Below are positions 48,148-60,266 of a stretch of DNA of 64,000 bases, one piece after another. Positions within the stretch are counted from its first letter, which is position 1. Every line of letters starts with the position of its first letter. Source of the stretch: Symbiodinium natans. Lineage: Eukaryota; Sar; Dinophyceae; Suessiales; Symbiodiniaceae. The notes under the pieces were generated by a model that searched no databases, was not told the origin of the DNA, and saw only the letters and a program-made list of their open reading frames with translations. The DNA lies in NCBI GenBank assembly GCA_905221605.1, contig CAJNDS010000320.1:1-64000 (forward strand), read 5' to 3'. The position numbers and the translations under genes were made by a program.

Positions 48148-48420
48148 ATGAGTGATGTAGATGATGACATTAAAGAAACAAAAGCAACGCGATTTCAAAA
48201 GATATTGGATAAGTTAGAACTGATTGAAAAAGCAGGAAATAAACTTAATGAAGAGAAACCTAAACAAGTCAAAACACTAATGGATAAAGATAGTGATATT
48301 TATAAGAATAAAAGAAATGTTTATGTTAATAAACTAAACAACAAGGACATTAAGTTTCCAAAGAAAGAGACATTAGAATATTATGAGATTAAGTTTGACG
48401 ACCAAGAGAGAGCGTATTAA
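48148..48420 (+). CDS. small charged viral protein
   Basis: 90 codons, highly charged and helical (FQKILDKLELIEKAGNKLNE, ending DQERAY). Function unknown. Confidence 0.55.
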   Translation: MSDVDDDIKETKATRFQKILDKLELIEKAGNKLNEEKPKQVKTLMDKDSDIYKNKRNVYVNKLNNKDIKFPKKETLEYYEIKFDDQERAY

Positions 48421-48482
48421 ATTAATTCTGTATTTTACAAAAACCATTTAAAGAAATATTATGTATAGATATTAGATAGTAA

Positions 48483-49040
48483 ATGATTAGTCAGGAAGAA
48501 CAGGAGGAAATAATTAACAAGTTCTTGAATGTTATTGAAATGAAAACAGTTATTAAAGATAAGGTGAGTATGTGTAAAAAGTGCAAGTTTAACCAACAGA
48601 ATATGAGTTTGTATAAATTAAATATGCCTGATAATATTGTGAGAAGTATTTGTAAATATAATTATGAAGAATGTGAAGCGTGTAAAACTTTAAACGAGTT
48701 TAAGGAGAATGTTTATGATTGTAGTATGAAACAGTTTGAAAATGTGATTGAAGCAGTTGAAAATAAAGACAATATAGAAGAATATGAACCAACCAAATTA
48801 AACACACAAATATATTTCTATGTTAAATTAAATCCATTTCCTACATACGAAAAGACATGACGAGCGTTGAGAAAATATTTGACAAACGAAAACAAGTTTT
48901 ATAATAATGAATTCTACAATGAGATTAAATCATTATACGATACTTCATTTAAATTTGATGAAAAAATGAAAAAATTTTACACTAAACAACGAAACAGAAT
49001 AATTTATGAGTATGACAAGAATGTAGATAAAAGAATATGA
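48483..49040 (+). pseudogene. zinc-ribbon-like viral protein interrupted by TGA
   Basis: ATG at 48483. Two CxxC pairs (CKKCKFNQQ near residue 32 and ECEACKTLNEF near residue 60) suggest a zinc ribbon. A TGA at 48858-48860 follows YEKT, but the same frame continues with normal composition (RALRKYLTNENKFYNNEFYN) to the stop at 49038-49040, giving about 185 codons. That stop overlaps the next ATG (ATGA). The simplest reading is a nonsense mutation; a recoded TGA is less likely. Confidence 0.55.
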
Positions 49041-49345
49041 CAAAGATTAAATTTGTTAATCATCTCGGAAGAGAAATGAATAAAGTTGAAAGTGTAATTT
49101 ATATAATTTTATCACATATACACAGCTATGAAGCAATAGGTAAATTAAAATATAAGTTGTTTTCAAATGAAACCAATGTATGGATTAATAAACGAATAGC
49201 AGAAGCACATTTTGAAGATGATTTTTCATTTGAAAGATTTATGGATGCCAGATACCCTTATTTATCCACAGTAGAATATAAGAAACAAAACCCAATAAGA
49301 AATGACACAGACTACCTCAAAAACATTGATGATTTCTTAACATAA
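49037..49345 (+). CDS. viral protein of unknown function
   Basis: 102 codons, ATG overlapping the stop of the previous gene by four bases. Reads FVNHLGREMNKVESVIYIIL and continues helical to DYLKNIDDFLT. The coupling suggests joint translation with the zinc-ribbon gene. It is the last AT-rich gene; host-like sequence starts about 30 bp downstream. Confidence 0.55.
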   Translation: MTKIKFVNHLGREMNKVESVIYIILSHIHSYEAIGKLKYKLFSNETNVWINKRIAEAHFEDDFSFERFMDARYPYLSTVEYKKQNPIRNDTDYLKNIDDFLT

Positions 49346-49375
49346 TATACTAACAATTAGTTTTGTTAATATATT

Positions 49376-49740
49376 ATTCTATGTAAGGGCAGTTCCCAGT
49401 TCAGGGTTATGTGTTTTGGGGATTTTTCTATTAGGGTCTTACCCCATATCTCATATTGGGATATTGGTTATTTTATGGTTGAGGGTAGGATTTGTTTAGG
49501 TGCTTTGGGTTTTGGATTGTTGTTTGGATTGTTGTTTGGTTTTGGTGGGTTGCTTTGTTTCGGGATTGTTGCATTGGTTTTGGGAGGTGCTTTGTGTTTT
49601 GAGGGATTTAAGGGTTGAAATGTTAGGCGGGTTGAGAAATGGTGTGAAAGCGTAGGGGGGAGTATAGGATGTGAGGTGTGGGGTTAGCATCTGCTTGCTT
49701 TTAGGGCTGGTTACTTTACAAGGAAATCTTGAACCCAAGA
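49376..49740. other. T/G-skewed spacer at right viral boundary
   Basis: The plus strand is strongly enriched in T and G (GGTTTTGGATTGTTGTTTGG) with few A or C. No gene is supported; the 69-codon frame at 49409-49618 is repetitive. Confidence 0.5.
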
Positions 49741-50640
49741 CAAGGGGAAAGGCTGCCACTGGGCTACCCAGGAGCCCAACCCAAAACCGAGCACGAACTC
49801 CAGGAACAGCCCGCGGCCCAAAACCCAGAAGCCCTGAACCCCCACACCCCTGGCATAGTGATATCGCACGGCCAACTGGGAAAGAGCCAGCTACAACGAA
49901 ACTTGGCACAGGCACAGGAATCGCTGCGGGAAGCTCCATCACATGCCATCCTGCAACAAACAAGCCATGCGGTCTCGCGCGTGCAACAAGAAACCTGCTC
50001 TCCAGCACCTGTGGGTTGTCCAGCTGCTCCGGCTCTGCGTCGGTCTGGAAAAATGAGGCCTGGCTGACGCCGATGCTCCAGTCTACCCGGCGGTGACTTG
50101 CCGTTTGCAACGTCTGGGCAGCGGACATACCACAGCACCACGCTGTAATGGCCTCAATGCTGCTAGTGCCACGAGAAACAGGCGCAGGTCAATTCAAAAA
50201 AAAACTCTCAGATTGCCGCTTGCCTCGATTACTGCGCAAACCAAGCAGCTGTCGAAGAGATCGTGGGCCATCTCGCGCCATGTCTCAGGGTCTTCGTAGT
50301 GGAAGCCTCGGTGTTGTCACATGGCACCCCGTGAAGCTCAGCCAACCTCCCCGGGCGGCCCACACGTGAAACATCTGAGGAATCTGTGTCTCATGTGCAT
50401 GAGAGCAGCTCTGAATGTGAGCAACGAAGGACTCAAAGGAGTGGCTCCACTCTTGCCACCACATGGTAGCCAAACAGCTAAAAGGCCAACAAAAAGCAGA
50501 GAACTTGGCTCGAACCAATTGTGTGCCCGAAAGCTGCGGCCACGCAGGGATAGCAACATGAAACGTCTTGTGGTCTCAAACTGGGCAGTGGTCAGCTCGC
50601 AAATTGCTCTTGTGAAACATGCTGCTTCGTACGATCCTTC
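49741..50640. repeat. segmental duplication, copy 1
   Basis: About 0.9 kb that recurs, with small indels and point changes, at 55218-56135 in the same orientation. On the minus strand it may hold exons of an unidentified gene: one contains HGLFVAGWHVMELPAA (49800-50100), another MWWQEWSHSFESFVAHIQSC (50290-50480). Copy 2 has extra sequence near its start. One copy adjoins the viral insert. Confidence 0.85.
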
Positions 50641-50909
50641 ATCCCCATCGCCAAAGCCTGAAATCATTGGGTGGAAACACCAGTTCTGCACCAGAGAGCT
50701 GTGTACCTCTGCCTCTCAACCCACCAATGCTCAGTAGAATCTGCAGTCCCCGACCTCCTTTTCCGCCCCAACCTCCAACCCCCCCCCCACACTTTCCCTC
50801 CCCGAAAGCACTCGCTTGAGCAATCGCTCGGTCATGTGCCAAAGCAAACCCCACCCACAGCCAACACATATACACAATTAAGCACTGGCATGCAATCAAT
50901 GCCAATGTG

Positions 50910-51758
50910 TCACACTGCGCGATCGCTCATGTCGTCCGCAGACATATACGCACGCACGGCCTTGATGTTGGCCGAGCTGCTTACCGCAACCCTACTTGTG
51001 GCAACAGTTAGAATGGCGACCCAAGACGCCAGCGCATCAAGCGACACAGTCGGCTTCGCCAACATCATAACTTCAAGCGCGAAGCTGGCTATCCACATTG
51101 GCTGAAGAATGCGGACAGCCTGGAAGACCGGTCGGGTGAGCCCCACTTCCCTTGGTGCCCTCCACACGATGCGCTGCTCCAACAAGATCAGGCGTGACAT
51201 ATCGTTTATTGCACCAAGTGCGCACGCAACCGCCACAGCGAAGCAAGCAAGGCTTTGTAGCATCGCGGCAACCATGAATACCATTCCAGACAAAGTCGTC
51301 AACCAAACCGTGGGTGAAGACAAAGGTGTCTCTCCACACATGATGCTCAGCGATGCGATCGTTAGGGGCAGAGCCCCTGCGTGGATCAACGCGAGCAGCA
51401 AACACGAATCATGGGGCACGAGCTCCACGCCCCATGCACCAGATTCCAAAGTGAACCACGCTAAATTGCAAGCGCTGGCCATGAACATGGAGCCACCAGC
51501 AGCTCGGAGCGGCCATCGGGCTGGTAGGTTTGCGTGGGAGCTCCACACCTCATTGCCAGTCAGAAACAGAACCACAGCAAAAAGGCAGTGGCAGATCCCG
51601 GGCGGCCACTCGAATCCAAGCGCAGACAGTTTGACAGATTTCTCCACCCCGAGTTGCACACATGGCAGAAGGCCGACGAGGATTATAAGCCATAAATCTG
51701 CAGCTGCAGCGATCAAGTCCGTTTTGTAGACAAAGCCGACGGACTCCGAATCAAACAT
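50910..51758 (-). CDS. multi-pass membrane protein, about 7 spans
   Basis: 282 codons from ATG at 51758. Hydrophobic segments include LWLIILVGLLPCVQLGV, ICHCLFAVVLFLTG, FMASACNLAWFTL, LLLALIHAGALPLTIASLSI, LTTLSGMVFMVAAMLQSLAC, MWIASFALEVMMLA and WVAILTVATSRVAV. I do not recognise the family. It may be a complete single-exon gene or an exon of a longer one. No partner genes are evident. Confidence 0.55.
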   Translation of the reverse strand: MFDSESVGFVYKTDLIAAAADLWLIILVGLLPCVQLGVEKSVKLSALGFEWPPGICHCLFAVVLFLTGNEVWSSHANLPARWPLRAAGGSMFMASACNLAWFTLESGAWGVELVPHDSCLLLALIHAGALPLTIASLSIMCGETPLSSPTVWLTTLSGMVFMVAAMLQSLACFAVAVACALGAINDMSRLILLEQRIVWRAPREVGLTRPVFQAVRILQPMWIASFALEVMMLAKPTVSLDALASWVAILTVATSRVAVSSSANIKAVRAYMSADDMSDRAV

Positions 51759-53724
51759 TGCAACGAGCTATAGCACAAAGCTACTAGCTACAGTCAGGGC
51801 AATGACACTACAATCTGCTCCTTGTCTTGCGGGAGCCGAATGGTGTGCACATGTAACACTGCGGTGTCCTGCTGCAACGGCTTCACCTGATGGTCGAAAT
51901 GGATCGTCAACTGATGTTGCGTCATCTGCAGATGAAACGGAACATCTAACCAGCTGCTGTGAGCAATGCGCGTGCGACACCACCAACACGTACCGACACG
52001 TGCTCTGCGAGCGTCCAGAAACATACAGAATCTAACTTGCGCAAGGAATGCCCCTCGTGAAACAACAGCCAAGGCTGCCGACCGACGGCGCTAGCAGAGT
52101 CGGTTGGTTGGTTGGTGTCTATAGGGTTGAAAGCCAGGAGCCCTGGACGCCAAAGCAGCGCAACCATCATACTCCAGGCACTACCCCTATCTGGCTAGCA
52201 CAACCTGGCTCTATCCGGGTCTTTCGAGGTTCGTGGTCAGGGGGCTGAGGTGAAGGTCTTGGTCTAGGGCGTCTAGGGGTTCAAGATGTGGAAAATTTAG
52301 GGCTTGTGAATCTATGATTGCAAATCCAGGTGCAGTATGAGCAGTTGCGATGCTGGTGAGCGGTTTGCACGTGTGCCCAGTCATAGAGAGCCCAAGGATT
52401 TTTCCATAGCCGAATCGAGTGGCATTGCCCCAAAATTTGCTGAAAAGGCGCCTTGTCGGCTCACGCTCTTTGGTGCAAATGCGTCGGCTTTCTTGCGCCG
52501 TTTCCTGGCTCCTTCTGCGCCGCGGTCGGGTCATCGGATACGAGTAGAGGCTTTTCGCACAAGTCCTCCCCGCGGTCTAGGATGTTCAAGTTGCCAACAT
52601 CTCGGGGCCAGCAGCCAAGTACGCGACAGCGACGCTGGTAGATTTCACTTTTCACATGCACTGCACCACCTTCCAGCGCCGCCCATTTGTTGACATGGTT
52701 CAGTGGGCTGATGGAGGTCGGCACGAATGCACTACTACAGGCCAAGACTAACAACAAGACTTTGAGCTCAGCTTCAGGCAAGGACCAATCTGGTGCTCTC
52801 TTGTTTTCTTGAGTGTGGCTACGACTGTGACAACAACCGCCAGCAGCAGAGCAGTGTAGTGGAGAAGCCTGGCCCTTCGTCGAAAGATGGCTGGATTGTA
52901 GGAATATAGCAGGCGGTGTTCCCAAGCATGGCGCAGACGGTTCTCTTTACTCTTGGCATAGCCACAAACATTTCAGCATCACCACCTGTGTTGTGAAGAC
53001 AGACCACATTCACGCCTGCCATAGCCTCCAACGCCCGGCTCAATGAGGGCTTTATTGCCACTTGTGGAAGTAGTGGCCCGTGTGGCCAGAGAACGCAGCT
53101 TGTCTCTTAATCTGTCAAGTGCCCGCAGCAAGGGCAAAAGACATCTTTGCGAAATATGGGCATGTACGTCCTGACACAGGCCCTCAACACTCAAATGAGT
53201 ACACACAGGCATTGCGGTGATCTGGATTCGATCTGAAGTCATCTTTTGCCTATCATTGACCGTCCATGGGGATGACATCGTAAAAGAAGTCCACCCCTGA
53301 ACTGCTGTTGAGAGCTCCACGCACTCCGTGTGCGCAAGTAGATGCCCACGCAGTCCGTTTGAGCGCGGCTGCAAGCACGCACAACCGCCAGCCGGACCAT
53401 CCGTCGAAGAGCCCAATACCTTGTAAATAAGTAACATGCCTTGAACAGATATTCAGGAGCCCTGTATGATTTGAAGTATATGCCTTAATTACAATGTGAG
53501 GGGCTCTCTGGGTAGATCCTGAACGAAGGTGTCACGCTGGCACCATTCTAGCCCATCTTGCGAGTTCTCCGATCCCAACCAAGCTGCTGAAAGAGGCCGG
53601 GTCGCAGCCCCCAGTCCACGAACCGTTCAGGCAAGAGCGGGGCGCTTGGATACGATGAGGATGACCCAGCAGAACTCGATGACCGGGTAGTCGGTGACCA
53701 CGCCCAAGCCCTCCACACCTAGGG
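51759..53724. other. no gene confidently supported
   Basis: A possible minus-strand exon at about 52925-53061 reads SRALEAMAGVNVVCLHNTGG then MFVAMPRVKRTVCAMLGN. Other frames are unremarkable. No repeats of note. Confidence 0.35.
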
Positions 53725-54060
53725 TACGTTTTAGGGTTTGGGTTTATATCGTTTTGACTTTTTTGGGGGGGAGGGGACAGGGGGGGGTTTAGGGCTTAGG
53801 GGTTCGGGATTAGGGCTTAGGACGAAGGGTTTCGGGTTTAGGGCAAGCGAGCACGCTTACTGAGGGCTGCTGGGGGCTTAGGGTTTCAACTCTAAGCTTG
53901 CAAGTTCCCCAGGGCAGGATCCAAAAGGTAGAAGCCCCAAATAGTACCCCTCTACTACTATTGGGTTTAAGGTTTAGGCGGTTTAGGGTTGAGGGTGTAG
54001 GGTTTAGGGTTCAGGGTTGAAGGTTTAGGGTTTAGGCTTTAAGGTTTAGGGTTCAGCAGC
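53725..54060. repeat. interstitial telomere-like run (TTTAGGG variants)
   Basis: Two clusters (53.73-53.85 and 53.95-54.06 kb) of GGGTTTAGG, GGGTTCAGG and related heptamers, with a G tract at 53764-53788. They are degenerate and mixed with other sequence. Confidence 0.85.
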
Positions 54061-55217
54061 TCTGGGTCAAGCAATCTCGAGTAGAGCAGCTGTTTCGAAC
54101 CTAGAAAGAAGCCCACCCTCCCAGAGAATCCCAAAACATTAAGAAATATAAGGTCTGTATTTTCATCAGCAAACCCCGTCCCCACACTTCACTGTGTTAT
54201 GGAGCGGTCCACCCCACCCTCGAACCACTCAATCGGCCTGCAGGAGGCGCGGTCACCGGGGCACCAATTCCAAAGCAACCACGTCAAAACAAGAAGGGGG
54301 GGCAGAGTGAACCAATAAATCAAAATCACTCTGGAGTTTTCGGGCACGAACAGCCAAAAAAACCTAACTTTATTTAGCCTCATGTTTTTTGTTCTAGGTC
54401 GAGGGAGCAACAAACGGTGGCATCCTCGTACAACCTCATTCATGCTTTTTGTTTTCGGGCACAAACAGCCAAAAAGAAAAGAAAACACTAACTTTTGCTG
54501 GCCTCGTGCTTCTTGTGTTCCCCAACACCACCCTGGTACCGGGTGCGACCGTGTTTCTTGTGTTCTGCACGAACAGCAAAAAACCACAACCCTAATTTTG
54601 TTAACCTCGGTTTCTTGTTTTCCCAACAGGCCGGAAACGCTCCGAAACAAAGCGGGGTGTGGCATCCTCGTACAATCGCACAAGTGATGTCAAGCAACCA
54701 CATGAGTGTGCTTCAGACTGCAACTCGAGTGCTTGCCTCTTTTCGCTACTTCGAGCCAATCCCCAACCCGCCCTAGAACCAACTAGACATTGTTGGATTG
54801 ACCAAAAAAACCAAATTTTGTTAACCTCCTTGTTCTTTGTTTTCCCCCACCCCACCCTCGAACCACTCAAGGGGGCCAGACGCAGGGTTTCGGAAGAGGC
54901 CGGGTTTGGGCGCACGCCCTGGAATGGGGGCCCAACTAAACTAATAGCTTTCAAAGTTCGGGGGGTAAGTGTTTTCAGCCTCCCTCCCCCCAGACACGAT
55001 TCAAGGTCCAGACTCATTCGGGCGCCGCTTACCTAAACTTAAGCACCTACAGTAAACACTACAAACTCTGGGGTGTTGAGGCCTTCTTCGAACGTGTGAC
55101 CTTCGTTGCTAAGCTGTGGGCTGTTTCAGGGCTTTTACGGCCCTGGGCCTTGGTAGCCCAGTAACCAGATCATAACAGGGTACCCTTTTTTGGGGTTGAT
55201 TACTTTTTCAGCGTACC
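54061..55217. repeat. short dispersed repeats, no gene
   Basis: Three or four degenerate copies of a segment resembling CGGGCACAAACAGCCAAAAA followed by CTAACTTT and CTTGTGTTCCCCAAC lie between 54.34 and 54.62 kb, with a related TTGTTAACCTC pair at 54599 and 54816. No gene is supported. Confidence 0.6.
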
Positions 55218-56135
55218 AGAAAAAGGGGAAAAGGTGCCACTGGGCTACCAAGGAGTCCAGGAAGCGAGCTGCACCTGTAGAAACCGGACCCCTGCTCTCC
55301 AACCCCAGCCCCCGCAACACCCAAAACCGAACTCGAACTCCAGGAAGAGCCCAAAACCCAGAAGCCCTGAACCCCCAAAGAGTGACATCGCGCGGCAAAT
55401 TGGGAAAGAGCCAGCTACAACGAAACTTGGCACAGGCACGGGCATCGCTGCGGGAAGCTCCATCACATGCCATCCTGCAACAAACAAGCCATGCGGTCTC
55501 GCGCGTGCAACAAGAAACCTGCTCTCCAGCTCCTGTGGGTTGTCCAGCTGCTCCGGCTCTGCGTCGGTCTGGAAGAATGAGGCCTGGCTGACGCCGATGC
55601 TCCAGTCTACCCGGCGGCGACTTGCCGTTTGCAACGTCTGGGCAGCGGACGTACCACAGCACCACGCTGTAATGGCCTCAATGCTGTTAGCGCCACGAGA
55701 AACAGGCGCAGGTCAATTCTAAAAAACTCTCAGATTGCCGTTTGCCTCGATTATTGCGCAAACCAAGCAGCTGTCGAAGAGATCGTGGGCCATCTCGCGC
55801 CATGTCTCAGGGTCTTCGTAGTGGAAGCCTCGGTGCTGTCACATGGCACCCCGTGAAGCTCAGCCAACCTCCCCGAGCGGCCCACACGTGAAACATCTGA
55901 GGCATCTGTGTCTCATGTGCATGAGAGCAGCTCTGAATGTGAGAAACGAAGGACTCAAAGGAGTGGCTCCAATCTTGCCACCACATGGTAGCCAAACAGC
56001 TAAAGGGCCAACAAAAGGCAGAGAACTTGGTTCGGACCAACTGTGTGAGCTGCGGCCACGCAGGGATAGCAACATGAAACGTCTTGTGGTCTCAAACTGG
56101 GCAGTGGTCAGCTCGCACCGTGCTGCTTCGTGCGA
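55218..56135. repeat. segmental duplication, copy 2
   Basis: Counterpart of 49741-50640. An insertion of about 60 bp near 55260-55320, a deletion of about 24 bp near 55370 (HTPG region of copy 1), and scattered substitutions distinguish it. It ends at a CT-rich microsatellite. Confidence 0.85.
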
Positions 56136-56288
56136 TCCTTCTTCTCCTCTCTCTCCCTCTCCCTCTCCCTCTCCCTAGGCCGAAGCCCCCGGGCGTCATC
56201 GCCCGCCCCTGTTTCCGGAGCGGTACGTGGGTTCAGTTGGAGACGGTGGTGTGAAGTTGCGTGCTAGATGCCCCCCAGTAAACCCCCG

Positions 56289-57560
<1,272 letters not shown>

Positions 57561-60000
57561 CGCCTAAATCACAAGCTGTTGTAGCTGATGCTGCTTTCAC
57601 TTCTTCTTTCTTGTTAACCCGCCCACCCACCCACCCACCCACCCACCCCGCGTCTTGGCCGCTTGGGTTTCGCTCAAGGCCCAGGTTGACAGCTGCGGCG
57701 AATGCCCAGATCATAGTGGTTGGTGCCCGACAGCATCTTCATAGATTCAACGGCTCTGCTTCTTTTCTTTGCATTGCAAATCTACAAGCAAAATGACCGG
57801 AATGGAGGTGTAACCGCAAAGGACGTGCGCAAAGAAAGTGTGAATCGCGTATCGTTTCTATCACTAGGCATAACCAGTTTGACCCGCACGTTCCTTTTTC
57901 TTTGCAAGTGGCAGAGAGGAGGTCCGCAGCCCGCAGGCGCCGGAGACTGCGAGGTAGCAGATGGATCCGGACCGGAAACTGACCGAGAGGAGCGGCTCCA
58001 AAGTTGAAAACTTTCAGGCGCGCACTTAATGACAGCCTCCCCGAAGCAGAGCTGCAGTGCAGCCGGACACAAACCACCGGCAGACAAGCGGGCAACGGGC
58101 AACATGACCTGCAGCAGGTACAACTGCCCACACTGAGCAAACAGCTCCCACGTCGCAACAAAACTTTGCACGGAGTCACTCAGGCGGAACCAGTTCCAGC
58201 GGTCGGACGACTGCTCAGACGAGAAGGCCGACTCAAATGCCATGAGTGCTCCGCAAGGCAGACAAACAGTGGGAGGCACCGGCGTCGGCGCATGCTTGCA
58301 GGATAAGCGACTTTGCCGGGATCTGAAACAGGCAGGTCGTCCCCGAGTCGGAGAGTGTGCCTGCGCGACGCGAACTGGAGGGCCGCATCACCTGAACACA
58401 GATACTGTTCTTATCGGGCATGGGACAGAATCTGCTTTGTTCCGGCTGACTGTTTGGTTGACCCGCAGCAGTCTGGAGAGGAGGGAACCCGATCTCGGAA
58501 GAAAAACAGAATGAGGTCCGGTCCAATTGAACGACATCCGGTCCGGAGTAAGGGCAGCCATCGCCGGAATCTGCTGGTACTGAGACATCTACCTAGTGGG
58601 GGTCAGACATTGAACGAGATGGTGGCTCCATGTCAACACGTACCCAAAAAACAATTGAGGAGTGGACCCCGTAAACTCCAAACAAAAACGAGGTTTGGAG
58701 GATTTGGGGAGGGGGGGGGGTACCGTTCCTCGCGGAAACCCGATGTTATTAGAAGTGGTTCCGACCTTGCTCTCAACAAGCATGCTGTCGCATAGTCCTG
58801 AACAGTCCAACGCTTCGGGGATTGACCCCCTTCAATTCAAATTCTACTTTGGCATCGGGAAAAAGACCTTGTTTTTGCCATTTCCATAAACAACTAGAAT
58901 TGAGAGGGTCAGACCCCCCAAGTTTCAGGCACAAGGCAGACCTGCAAAATCTTGATACGCGAACCCAAACTCGCCCTGGCCACCCATGAAGTCAAACATC
59001 TGCCGACATCTCAAGAGGCTGAGGGCCCGAGCATCCATTGCGCAAAACATGCTCTAGACCGCCCTCAACTCATCTGTTTGCTTTAAAGCACCCATCAGAG
59101 CCCTGTGACATGCAAATCGATGAGTCGATCTGAAGAGACAGCGGAAGTCAACGAAAACATTGGCTTTCGCTGTCAAACGTTCCGTTGAAGTTGCAGGGGT
59201 ATCAACGCTGGCTGTAGAAATATAACTTGGTCCGCTGAAGGTGTGCTGTATCAGTACTTGCGCTGGGAAGGAAAAGGTATTAATGGCGTGACGGGTGAAC
59301 GATTGAGTGGGGCGACATGTGACATGAAGTGCGAGACATCCTTCTTCGGGTCCATGGCAGTAGATCGGGCGTAGCTGCATCGCGCGTTTATGGTCCTCAT
59401 GCGATAAGGGGAAGAAAGACTCATGTTCGCTTGAAGAAGCTACTGTAGAGAGCCCCACCTCCCCCTTCGCTTTGTCGTCTCCAGGAGCCTTAATGAATCT
59501 CGGACAACAGAGCGCCCGGGAAATTGAACATCATCAGACCGTCTGTCCACACACGTGACTTGTGCACGGCAGTGCCACCATGTGCTCATGGTGTTAAAAT
59601 TTACAAAGTCTATGCAAGGTGGGAAACGTGCAACAGGGTATCAGGCAGTCGCCACCGGCACTCCACAACACTTGCACACAAGATGAACGAATATTGATAG
59701 GACTCGTAGTCAGGGACGTAAGTTGTAAGAAAAGAACACTATCAAAGAAATCGGAGGCGTGGCAGGGGAGTGAGGAAAATTAAATAGCTGCCCCCTGCTT
59801 CAAAAGCCTCCCCAGTGCACTTAGCCTCCTAGCCTCTCCCAGCTGCAAGGGCTTCGGATGTCTTTCGGGGATTTCAGGGGTTAAGGGTTTAGGGTTTAGG
59901 GTTCAGGGTTCAGGGTTCAGGGTTCAGGGTTAAGGCTTTAGAGGTTAGGGTTCAGGGTTCAGGGTGCGGAGCTGCAGTTTGTATTCAGGAATTGAATGGA
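57561..60000. other. no gene confidently supported; small repeats
   Basis: A (CCCA)n tract lies at 57618-57652. A minus-strand frame at 57782-58279 (RWNWFRLSDSVQSFVATWEL) could be a decayed mobile-element or host exon. A minus frame at 59054-59458 has no domain. G tracts lie near 58708-58720. TTTAGGG/TTCAGGG telomere-like heptamers run from about 59878 to 59967. Confidence 0.45.
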
Positions 60001-60025
60001 AGGTTAAAGAAAAGGGTCAATGTGC

Positions 60026-60046
60026 CCGGTGATTTTTTGGCTCAAG
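60026..60046 (+). other. relict dinoflagellate spliced-leader sequence
   Basis: Matches the dinoflagellate spliced leader at 16 of 21 positions, including the uninterrupted 3' part TTTTGGCTCAAG (60035-60046). It precedes the retroelement on the same strand. Spliced-leader relics arise when trans-spliced mRNA is reverse-transcribed and inserted. Confidence 0.55.
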
Positions 60047-60266
60047 ATGTGCCATGCGCCTGGTAAGAAAAGGGTGCTGGTCCTTTGGGTTTGGTTTGTG
60101 GTTGGTCCAGGGGGCTTAAGGGCTTCTTCTGGGGTTGACTGTTTTGTTCCTTGTCCCCCTTTGGTTGCCCCCCGTAGGTTATGAGCCCAAATTAGGCTTC
60201 CTGCGGTGTAGGTAAGATTTTTCGCTTGTTTAGCGGCGGCGTCGGTCGGAACCTGGACTGTCATCC

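Larger units (their letters stand above)
30092..49375. mobile_element. endogenous polinton-like virus, interrupted at 34704-40385
   Basis: AT-rich block containing the PLV morphogenesis genes: penton-like minor capsid, lipase-like protein, double jelly-roll major capsid, S74-type fibre and A32-like packaging ATPase, plus small unknown genes. Two parts (30.1-34.7 and 40.4-49.4 kb) are separated by three TIR elements in an (AT)n tract. A 19-bp motif shared by both parts supports one original genome. No integrase, protein-primed polymerase active site, adenain-like protease or terminal inverted repeat of the virus itself is visible, so it is incomplete. Several genes carry lesions, which indicates an old, inactive copy. 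Confidence 0.85.

Noticed and set aside
30092-49375. Terminal inverted repeats of the whole viral element
   Set aside because: Comparison of both AT-rich boundaries showed no matching inverted sequence; the ends are probably truncated.
49409-49618. Gly/Leu-rich 69-codon ORF at the right viral boundary
   Set aside because: It arises from T/G-skewed repetitive sequence and is not AT-rich like the viral genes.
57782-58279. 165-codon ORF as a reverse transcriptase exon
   Set aside because: No catalytic motif can be seen; similarity to a mobile-element protein is only an impression.
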